NCBI GenBank assembly: GCA_944389715.1
Contig: CALXNI010000047.1
Coordinates: forward strand, 1-6,398
DNA from: an uncultured Clostridia bacterium
GTDB taxonomy: Bacteria > Bacillota > Clostridia > TANB77 > CAG-508
Direction: 5' to 3'
DNA: 6,398 bases
This document shows positions 1 to 5,218 of this stretch, in pieces. Below the pieces are notes generated by a model that worked only from the letters and a program-made list of their open reading frames with translations, was not told the origin of the DNA and ran no database searches. Numbering within the stretch: the first letter of the stretch is position 1; each line of letters begins with the position of its first letter. Made by a program: the position numbers and the translations under genes.

Positions 1-153
1 TATATCTATCTCTTTCTTTAGTTTTTTGTTATAGTACTGTGCTATTAGTTTATCTAATTCTATGCTTATTCTATATGTTTTTTTATAATCTTCTTCGTTT
101 GTTACACTTTCGTTTAATTTTCGCCTTAATTCCAAAATTTCTTCGTCTAACAT
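1..153 (-). CDS. Spo0E-like aspartyl-phosphate phosphatase (3' end beyond window)
   Basis: This is a small open frame of at least 51 codons that runs off the left edge with no stop seen. It begins MLDEEILELRRKLNES and contains the run RISIELDKLIAQYY, which matches the Spo0E family signature (S-x-x-LDxLI-x-x-Y) placed after an N-terminal helix rich in Glu, Leu and Arg. Family members are two-helix proteins of about 50-60 residues, so little is probably missing. Spo0E-type enzymes dephosphorylate the phosphorylated aspartate of Spo0A and so delay sporulation; the target here is inferred. ATG at 153 is preferred because GGAG lies 9 nt upstream. The in-frame ATG at 159 would leave only 3 nt. The gene has its own promoter (199-227) just behind a terminator, so it is a separate unit from lgt. 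The family call is good; the exact paralogue cannot be told. Confidence 0.85.
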   Translation of the reverse strand, partial: MLDEEILELRRKLNESVTNEEDYKKTYRISIELDKLIAQYYNKKLKKEIDI

Positions 154-198
154 ATGCATTCACTCCTTTTATTGGATTTTTTTCTTTTGTATATTAAT

Positions 199-227
199 AA
201 AATACCATATTTTTACATTTAGGTCAA
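199..227 (-). promoter_or_regulatory. Sigma-A promoter of the Spo0E-like gene
   Basis: On the minus strand TTGACC (227-222) is followed by a 17-bp spacer and TATTTT (204-199). A TG one base before the -10 gives an extended -10. The expected start of transcription is near 192, giving a leader of roughly 40 nt. The -35 box begins within a few bases of the terminator at 231-254, so the two units are insulated back to back. Confidence 0.65.
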
Positions 228-230
228 TAA

Positions 231-254
231 AAAAACAGCATAAATGCTGTTTTT
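231..254 (-). terminator. Rho-independent terminator of the prs-side operon (after lgt)
   Basis: AAAAACAGCA (231-240) and TGCTGTTTTT (245-254) form a 10-bp stem around a 4-nt loop. Read on the minus strand the hairpin ends in seven T's. It lies about 300 nt past the lgt stop and just before the Spo0E-like promoter, as expected for the end of the leftward ymfF-ymfH-lgt transcript. The plus-strand reading gives a shorter T run, so it may also work weakly in that direction. Confidence 0.8.
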
Positions 255-353
255 AAGGTAATTTTCGTATGCCATTTTTCTTTGTTTTATAACATCTGTT
301 TGGGTTTTATTATTTTTTATTTTTTTGTTTTATCAAAAAGACTAAAAAGCGAC

Positions 354-565
354 AAATTGGAATTTGTAGAATAGAATTTGGAATTGAGAATTTGGATTTT
401 GGATATGTAGGGGCGGTGTTCCACACCCGCCCGCAAACAGCAAATTTATTGCAAATGTTGTAGGGGTCGCCGCCCACGGCGACCCGCATATCAATATTTA
501 AGGGTCGCCCAGGGGTGCGACCCCTACAGATTTTAAAATAAATTTACCCACACAAATTACAATTT
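354..565. repeat. Composite non-coding repeat element A (heptad ends plus two GC hairpin modules)
   Basis: This 212-bp element is bounded by inverted ends: AAATTGGAATTTGT at 354-367 and AAATTGTAATTTGT on the minus strand at 565-552 (13/14 match). From 354 to 402 the left end is a run of seven degenerate 7-bp units such as AATTTGG, AGAATAG and AATTGAG. Two TGTAGGGG modules follow: 406-458, with a GGGCGGTGT/ACACCCGCCC hairpin, and 459-528, with 12-bp terminal inverted repeats. The spacer AAATTTATTGCAAATGT lies at 442-458. The right end covers the lgt stop codon (557-559). No coding potential or transposase is seen. It resembles a MITE-like palindromic repeat, but I cannot assign it to a named family. 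Confidence 0.75.
459..528 (-). repeat. 70-bp TGTAGGGG inverted-repeat module, copy 1
   Basis: The module starts TGTAGGGGTCGC and ends GCGACCCCTACA, a perfect 12-bp terminal inverted repeat. Inside are two hairpins: GGGTCGCCG/CGGCGACCC around CCCA, and GGGTCGC/GCGACCC, joined by an AT linker containing ATATCAATATTTAA. Its minus strand matches 2692-2761 on the plus strand at 68 of 70 positions. The arm order (outer inverted repeat enclosing two stem-loops) would give a three-way-junction fold in RNA or single-stranded DNA. Confidence 0.85.
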
Positions 566-1355
566 TCCTTTCTTTTTTTCTTCTAAAGATTTTTTTATTA
601 AAATAAATATCGAAATTAAAAATATAATTAAAGATAAAAGTTGTGAGATTCTTATATTTCCTAACATTAAGCTATCTGTTCTTAATCCCTCTATTAACAT
701 TCGTACAAATGAATAAAGAATTAGATATGTTAGTGTTATTTGTCCTTTATATTTCCTTTTATTTGATATAATTATTAGTAAAATAAATATTATAAAAGTG
801 GCTATTGATTCATATAAAAAAGTTGGATGTACTTCTATGTATTTTCCTGCTTCGTATATTCCCATTCTCCAAGGAAGATTTGTCTCGTATCCATATGCTT
901 CAACATTTATAAAATTTCCCCATCTTCCTATTGCTTGTCCGCAAAGCAAGGCTCGGTACTATGTAATCTAATAAATCCCATAAATTAATTTTCTTTTTTT
1001 TGCAATATATATAACAAGTAAGCACTCCTCCTATTATTCCACCATAAATAGCAAGTCCACCATTTCTTAAGTTAAATATTTGGTTTAAATTTGATATATA
1101 ATAATTTGCATTAAATACTATGTAATATAATCTTGCTGAAATTATAGATATTGGTATTACAAGTATGCTTAAGTCTAATATATCACTAAATTTTATTCCA
1201 AATTTTCCATCTTTTATTTTAAATATTATTAAGCCAATTAAAAATGCAAATACTATTAAAATAGCATACCAATAAATATCTATATTACCTATTGAAAATG
1301 CTATTCTTGATATTTGCAATTTTAAGTTTAATAATGGAAATGTAATTGTATTCAT
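557..1355 (-). pseudogene. lgt: Prolipoprotein diacylglyceryl transferase, frameshifted
   Basis: Lgt is a membrane enzyme that moves a diacylglyceryl group from phosphatidylglycerol to the lipobox cysteine of prolipoproteins. The N-terminal part (1355 to about 942, 138 residues) has several hydrophobic segments and RNGGLAIYGGIIGG, the conserved GG-x-YGG region. The C-terminal part (940-557, 127 residues) has the signature GQAIGRWGNFINVEAYG, then EVHPTFLYES and RMLIEGLRTDSL. Neither frame alone holds all motifs. The N-terminal frame runs on into unrelated residues and stops near 900. Dropping the base at 941 joins SLAL to GQAIG exactly as the family expects and gives about 265 residues, the usual length. 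The gene starts 3 nt after the ymfH stop, with AAAGGAT as ribosome binding site. The break may be a real single-base insertion or an assembly error. The identity is very secure; the non-functional state is not. Confidence 0.88.
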
Positions 1356-1358
1356 ATG

Positions 1359-2627
1359 TTATCCTTTTACAATTGATATTACAGTATTTTCTTCTTTAAA
1401 CACATCTTCTAAAACTTGTTTTACATATTCTGGTTTTATTTGTTTATAACTCTCTAAATAATCAAAACTATTTACACCTTTAAAGTAGTCTGTTACAAAC
1501 ATTCTTGCTATTTCTGAGACACTATTAAATTCTTTTACTGTATTTCCGTAAAGCATATTTTTTATTCTATTAAATGTCTCTTCTTGTATCCCTTCTTTTT
1601 TTAGCTTATCTATTTCGTTTAGTAATTTTTGTAATACTTTATCTGGATCTTTTGAGCTACCTGTTATTGCTATATGTGCATAGTTTTCTTCAAATTCATA
1701 CTCTAAAAAAGGCTCTGACATTATAAGTTCGTTTTCGTATAAATTTTTATATAAATTAGAGCTTTTGCCAATAAGCATGTTTAATAATATTTCTATTGCA
1801 ATATGTTTTTTTACTAAATTCTCTTTTTCTAGTTTATCTTTTATTCCTATTACAAAAAGTGGCATACTTACTTCCATTTTTTGTTCTTTTCTTTTTTCTA
1901 CAATTTGCTCTTGCTCTTTTTCGTATATTCTTTTTATTTCTCCTTGCGCCTTTTTTTCTATTAATCTATTTTTTATCTCTTTTATTAGGTCTTCTGAATT
2001 AAAATCTCCGCAAAAGCACATTACCATATTTGATGGGTTATAAAATGTATTATAGCATTTATATAACACATTTTTATCTATCTTTTGTATTGATTCTACA
2101 GTTCCTGCAATATCTATTATTATTGGATTGTTTTTATACATACATCTTAAAGCATTCATATATACTTCCCAATCTGGATAGTCATTGTACATATTTATTT
2201 CTTGTGCTATAATTCCTTTTTCTTTTTCTACATTTTCGTCTGTAAAATATGGATGCTGTACATAGTCCATAAGTTCATCTAGTGCTTCATAAAAGTTATC
2301 AGTTGCCTCAAATAGATATGTTGTATAATTTGTTGTTGTATATGCATTTGCATTAACTCCTAAAGCTGTTAATACATCTAAACTATTTGTTCCATTTTCT
2401 TGTTCAAACATTTTATGTTCTAAAAAATGTGCTATTCCGTCTGGTACTTCGGTTATTTTATTCTCTCCTGGTACAATAAATTTATTATCTATTGAGCCAT
2501 AATGCGTAGCCCACATTACATATTTTTTTCTAATTCCTGTTTTTGGAATTATCATTATTGTTAAACCATTTTCTAATTTTTCTGTGTATAATTTTTCTTT
2601 AACACTTAAATTTTCTATAACTTGCAT
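1359..2627 (-). CDS. ymfH: M16 zinc peptidase, YmfH-like (named YfmH, EF-P modification-associated, in current family naming)
   Basis: This is a 422-residue member of the M16 (pitrilysin/processing peptidase) family. The inverted zinc motif is intact: HFLEH at residues 67-71 within DGIAHFLEHKMFEQ. The likely third zinc ligand is Glu143 in EKGIIAQEINMYND. The C-terminal M16 domain follows from about residue 245 (MSMPLF-like start, SSNLYKNLYE), giving the usual two-domain length. ATG at 2627 is chosen over ATG 2633 because the AAGGAAG ribosome binding site then lies 7 nt upstream rather than 1. Its partner ymfF lies upstream, and lgt follows after 3 nt and is surely co-transcribed. In Bacillus subtilis the pair is ymfF/ymfH; RefSeq links the family by name to 5-aminopentanol modification of EF-P. 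The natural substrate is not evident here. It probably works as a heterodimer with the ymfF product. Confidence 0.9.
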   Translation of the reverse strand: MQVIENLSVKEKLYTEKLENGLTIMIIPKTGIRKKYVMWATHYGSIDNKFIVPGENKITEVPDGIAHFLEHKMFEQENGTNSLDVLTALGVNANAYTTTNYTTYLFEATDNFYEALDELMDYVQHPYFTDENVEKEKGIIAQEINMYNDYPDWEVYMNALRCMYKNNPIIIDIAGTVESIQKIDKNVLYKCYNTFYNPSNMVMCFCGDFNSEDLIKEIKNRLIEKKAQGEIKRIYEKEQEQIVEKRKEQKMEVSMPLFVIGIKDKLEKENLVKKHIAIEILLNMLIGKSSNLYKNLYENELIMSEPFLEYEFEENYAHIAITGSSKDPDKVLQKLLNEIDKLKKEGIQEETFNRIKNMLYGNTVKEFNSVSEIARMFVTDYFKGVNSFDYLESYKQIKPEYVKQVLEDVFKEENTVISIVKG

Positions 2628-2655
2628 TAACATTCTTCCTTTCTATTTTTTATAC

Positions 2656-2880
2656 AAATTGGAATTTGTGTGATTAAATTGATTTTAAATCTGTAGGGGT
2701 CGCACCCTTGGGCGACCCTTAAATATTGATATGCGGGTCGCCGTGGGCGACGACCCCTACAACGTTTGCAATTATTTTGTTTCGGGCGGACACAAGGCCC
2801 GCTCCCTACGACTATTTGCAATAAATTTGACATGTTTTTCCGTGCGATTAAAATCGCCCCTACAACATTTGCAATTAATT
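2656..2880. repeat. Composite non-coding repeat element B (three GC hairpin modules)
   Basis: This related element fills most of the gap between ymfF and ymfH. Its left end, AAATTGGAATTTGT (2656-2669), equals the left end of element A at all 14 bases. It continues in degenerate 7-bp units to 2690. Three modules follow, each read from the minus strand as starting (T)GTAGGG: 2692-2761, about 2762-2811 (CGGGC/GCCCG stem) and about 2812-2864 (GCGATT/AATCGC stem). They are separated by variants of the spacer AAATTTATTGCAAATGT. The right end (to about 2880) lacks a clear heptad run, so its boundary is uncertain. No convincing gene lies in it. Confidence 0.7.
2692..2761 (+). repeat. 70-bp TGTAGGGG inverted-repeat module, copy 2
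   Basis: This copy is identical to the minus strand of 459-528 at 68 of 70 positions. The two differences are one C/T in the ACCCC arm and one G/A near the right end (GGGCGACGACC here). The second change shortens the terminal inverted repeat to TGTAGGGGTCG. Homology with copy 1 continues for about 35 bp on the outer AT-rich side. Together the copies form an inverted pair about 2.16 kb apart around lgt and ymfH. Confidence 0.85.
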
Positions 2881-2919
2881 TATACAAAACCCATAATATA
2901 TTTATATTTCCAGTCGCTA

Positions 2920-2968
2920 GGACGGAGGCAAAAATTTCATGTTAATGAAATTTTATGACCTCGCGTCC
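2920..2968 (-). other. Long hairpin just after the ymfF stop
   Basis: GGACG (2920-2924) pairs with CGTCC (2964-2968), GAGG (2925-2928) with CCTC (2959-2962) past a one-base bulge, and AAAATTTCAT (2931-2940) with ATGAAATTTT (2945-2954) around the loop GTTA. That is 19 base pairs, 8 nt past the ymfF stop. No T tract follows on the minus strand, so it is not a classic rho-independent terminator. It could protect the ymfF mRNA 3' end, act as an attenuating structure before ymfH, or be one more repeat. Confidence 0.55.
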
Positions 2969-2975
2969 AACGCTC

Positions 2976-4250
2976 TCAATTTCTTAAGAAATATATTGTA
3001 TTTATATTTATACTATTTGCAACTTCTTTTACGTCTTGCATTGTTACTTGTTCTATTTTTTTTGCATATTCTTCAAAGGTTGTAAATTTATCTGATAGTT
3101 CTTGTCCTATATAATATGTTATTTCTGAGTCTTGTTCATCCTGAACAGATGTAATCCCTGATACCATATATTTTTTTGCATTTATTAAATCTTCTTCTGT
3201 AAAATCTCCATTTTTCATATCTTCTATCTGTTTTTTTATTATTTCTAATGCTTTGTTAATGTTTTCTATTTCTATTCCACATCTAATATATATATTTGAT
3301 TTTTGCCTTACATAGTTTGACCTTGCTGTATAAGCTAAGCTTGCTTTTTCTCTTACATTTTGAAATAATTTAGATGTTGCACTTTCTCCTAATATTACAT
3401 TATATATAGATACTGGAAATTTTGAGTCTGGGTTTTTGATATTTACATCTAGCCCTATTACTAGTTTTCCTTGTGTTATATCCATTTTTTCTTCTATGTT
3501 TTTTATTTCTGATTTATTTGTTTTTTGCTCTTTATTTATTACATATTTTGCTTGTCTTTCTGCAAGTTTTTTAATATTCTCATTTTCCTTTACTTGATTT
3601 ATTATTTCATTTGAATTTATATCTCCTGAAAAGAATATATCTATTTTTGCAGTTGATATTATATTTTTATAATGCTTATATAAATTCTCAGAATTTATAT
3701 TTTCTAAATCTTCTATATATCCATATTTATATAGGCCATAAGGCTCTCCTTTGTACATTTCTTCTATACATCTATTTAATGAATATACATCTTTGTTGTC
3801 TATTTTAGAATCTATCAATGTTTTTATATTGTTTTTTTCCGATTCTACATATTCTTGTTTAAATTTATTGTTTTCTGTAAGTGGATTTAATATTATATCT
3901 AATAATAAATTTATACTCATTTGTGCAAGGTTTTCTCTGTGAGTTTCTGGTATAAAATTATCATTTAATGTTTCTAAATAGAATTTAATTACATGGTTAT
4001 CTCCAATTTTTTCTATACCACAGTCAAATTCTGCTCCATACATTTCTTCTAATTTTTTTGCTATTTCTTCTTGCGTACTTAAATTTGCTGTTCCTCTTTT
4101 TAAAACAGCTGGTATCACAGCATCAAAAGTAACACTTTCTCTATCTAATGGTAAGGTTATAAACACAGCCATTAAATTTGTTTTAAATTTGTTTGTATCT
4201 ATACAATGTAATTTTATACCTTGCTTTATCTCTTTACTTGTGTATGACAT
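2976..4250 (-). CDS. ymfF: M16 family protein lacking the zinc motif, YmfF-like (named YfmF in current family naming)
   Basis: This is a 424-residue M16-fold protein, the usual length for the family. Where an active enzyme would carry HxxEH, around residues 45-54, it reads VIPAVLKRGT, so it cannot bind zinc in the normal way. The conserved surroundings are kept (KRGT, then EEIAKKLEEMYGAEFD). The C-terminal domain carries REKASLAYTARSNYVRQKS (residues about 320-340), like the substrate-contacting Arg/Tyr region of non-catalytic M16 partners. The start at 4250 is fixed by AGGAGG 5 nt upstream. It lies 52 nt after yqeY, with no terminator between, and upstream of the active partner ymfH. By analogy with other M16B pairs it should be the structural or substrate-binding half of a heterodimer; this is inference. 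The association with EF-P modification comes from family naming only. Confidence 0.88.
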   Translation of the reverse strand: MSYTSKEIKQGIKLHCIDTNKFKTNLMAVFITLPLDRESVTFDAVIPAVLKRGTANLSTQEEIAKKLEEMYGAEFDCGIEKIGDNHVIKFYLETLNDNFIPETHRENLAQMSINLLLDIILNPLTENNKFKQEYVESEKNNIKTLIDSKIDNKDVYSLNRCIEEMYKGEPYGLYKYGYIEDLENINSENLYKHYKNIISTAKIDIFFSGDINSNEIINQVKENENIKKLAERQAKYVINKEQKTNKSEIKNIEEKMDITQGKLVIGLDVNIKNPDSKFPVSIYNVILGESATSKLFQNVREKASLAYTARSNYVRQKSNIYIRCGIEIENINKALEIIKKQIEDMKNGDFTEEDLINAKKYMVSGITSVQDEQDSEITYYIGQELSDKFTTFEEYAKKIEQVTMQDVKEVANSININTIYFLRN

Positions 4251-4302
4251 TATTTCCTCCTCTAATTGTAATTTATTATATTTTTTCCAAATATTTGGTT
4301 TT

Positions 4303-4746
4303 TTATTCTTTCAATAATTCTCTTACTACTTCATTTATTGCTTTTCCGTCTGCTGCTGCACCTATTTTTTCTTTTGATGCTTTCATTACTCTACCCATAT
4401 CTTTTATTGTAGTTGCTCCAGTTTCTGATATTACTTGTTTTACAATGTTTGTTATCTCTTCTTTACTTAATTGTTTTGGCAAATATTCTGATATTATTTT
4501 TATTTCTTCTTTTACTTGGTCTATTAAATCTTGTCTTCCACTTTTTTCGTAATCAGCTAAAGAATCTTTTCTCTTTTTAGCTTCTTTTGCTATTATTTCT
4601 AATACTTGATTATCGTCAAGTTCTGTTTGTTTGTCTTTTTCTACTTGTAATATTGCTGCTCTTATCATTTGAACAACATTTTTTCTTAATATTTGCTTTT
4701 CCTTCATAGCTTCTTTTAAATCTGACATTAATTTTTCTTTTAACAT
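4303..4746 (-). CDS. yqeY: YqeY / GatB-YqeY domain protein
   Basis: This is a 147-residue soluble protein, the standard length for stand-alone YqeY proteins. The N-terminal helical part (LMSDLKEAMKEKQILRKNVV, then IRAAILQVE) is followed by the conserved ISEYLPKQLSKEEI near residues 85-98. The C-terminal small domain carries MGRVMKASKEKIGAAADGK, matching the family pattern MGxVM...K...ADGK. The C-terminal region is related to the tail of GatB, the tRNA-binding subunit of the Glu/Asp-tRNA amidotransferase, so a tRNA-related role is often suggested, but the actual function is not established. The start is set by AAGGAGG 8 nt upstream. It follows rpsU by 149 nt, a neighbourhood common in Firmicutes, and is probably driven by the rpsU promoter. 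The gap to rpsU holds a repeat-like element. Confidence 0.92.
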   Translation of the reverse strand: MLKEKLMSDLKEAMKEKQILRKNVVQMIRAAILQVEKDKQTELDDNQVLEIIAKEAKKRKDSLADYEKSGRQDLIDQVKEEIKIISEYLPKQLSKEEITNIVKQVISETGATTIKDMGRVMKASKEKIGAAADGKAINEVVRELLKE

Positions 4747-4756
4747 ATTCTTTTCC

Positions 4757-4897
4757 TCCTTCTAAATTCATAAATCGAATTTTGAGGGACAGTCCCTAGA
4801 ATTATCATTAATAATATGGAAATTCCGGACAGTCCCATTAAAAAAGGCGAAAAGTTTTTGTTTTTATTTATAACTTCTCACCTCTAATTTCTAAATT
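4757..4897. repeat. Possible repeat element D with two GGACAGTCC palindromes
   Basis: Two near-identical palindromes, GGGACAGTCCC (4786-4796) and CGGACAGTCCC (4826-4836), lie 29 bp apart around the AT-rich palindrome ATTATCATTAATAAT. On the minus strand the rpsU end reads in 7-bp units (AATTTAG AAATTAG AGGTGAG AAGTTAT, 4897-4870), and the yqeY end reads AAATTCG ATTTATG AATTTAG. These echo the heptad ends of elements A to C. The element would be transcribed within the rpsU-yqeY mRNA. The outer limits are my estimate. Confidence 0.45.
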
Positions 4898-5066
4898 AAA
4901 ATTTTCTTTTTCTTGCTGCTTCTGATTTTTTCTTTCTTTTTACACTAGGTTTTTCGTAGTGTTCTCTTTTTCTAACTTCTTGCATTACACCATTTCTTAC
5001 GCATTGCCTTTTAAACCTTTTTAATGCATCTTCTATATTACCATTATTAACTCTAATCTCTGACAT
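4896..5066 (-). CDS. rpsU: 30S ribosomal protein S21
   Basis: This is a 56-codon gene. The product begins MSEIRVNNGNIEDALKRFKR and continues QCVRNGVMQEVRKREHYEKP before a very basic tail (KRKKKSEAARKRKF). It is full length for bacterial S21. The pattern of an acidic short start, the DALKRFKR helix, the E-V-R-K-R-E-H-Y-E-K-P motif and the Lys/Arg tail is diagnostic. S21 sits on the 30S platform near the 16S rRNA 3' end and helps mRNA initiation. ATG at 5066 follows a GGGGAGGGG ribosome binding site about 9 nt upstream. The promoter at 5130-5158 lies directly upstream, and yqeY follows on the same strand. The stop codon overlaps a degenerate 7-bp repeat run. Confidence is very high. Confidence 0.97.
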   Translation of the reverse strand: MSEIRVNNGNIEDALKRFKRQCVRNGVMQEVRKREHYEKPSVKRKKKSEAARKRKF

Positions 5067-5129
5067 TTATATTCCCCTCCCCTCACTACTGCTATCTCTA
5101 CAATTAAGTGGGATTTTTAAACTTTTTAT

Positions 5130-5158
5130 ATTATATATCAAAATTAGCTAGTTGTCAA
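5130..5158 (-). promoter_or_regulatory. Consensus sigma-A promoter of rpsU-yqeY
   Basis: TTGACA (5158-5153) and TATAAT (5135-5130) are both perfect consensus hexamers with a 17-bp spacer. Transcription should start near 5123, leaving a leader of about 57 nt before rpsU. It lies about 60 nt after the prs stop. I see no convincing prs terminator in that gap, so some prs readthrough into rpsU is likely. Confidence 0.88.
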
Positions 5159-5218
5159 CGGTATTTTTACTGGTTTCGGTTTGGAAAATATTAACATTTA
5201 TTCTGTAATATATCAATA

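Noticed and set aside
219..275. 18-codon minus-strand frame ending in the terminator
   Set aside because: It has no ribosome binding site, and most of the peptide is encoded by the terminator hairpin itself.
406..528. CRISPR-like array
   Set aside because: The regularly spaced constant segment separates palindromic hairpins, not unrelated spacers. There are only one to three units per site, the sites are dispersed and inverted, and there are no cas genes.
935..950. Programmed frameshift in lgt
   Set aside because: The junction GCTTTGCGGACA has no slippery heptamer, no following stem-loop and no in-frame stop close by, and Lgt is not known to use recoding. A mutation or sequence error is simpler.
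1765..2212. Plus-strand open frames antisense to ymfH, and similar ones antisense to ymfF, yqeY and prs
   Set aside because: They are Phe/Leu/Ile-rich shadows of Lys/Glu-rich genes on the other strand, without ribosome binding sites or family motifs.
2627..2887. 86-codon minus-strand open frame upstream of and overlapping ymfH
   Set aside because: It is translated repeat element: the Arg/Pro/Gly-rich middle is the GC hairpin modules. It has no ribosome binding site or recognisable domain.
4275..4280. TATAAT before ymfF as a promoter
   Set aside because: The -10 is perfect, but 17 bp upstream lies only AAAAAC, and the start would leave a very short leader. Readthrough from rpsU-yqeY explains expression better.
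4287..4298. Palindrome CCAAATATTTGG after yqeY as a terminator
   Set aside because: On the minus strand it is followed by A's, not T's, and the 12-bp AT-rich stem is weak. A T run exists only in the plus direction, where no gene ends.
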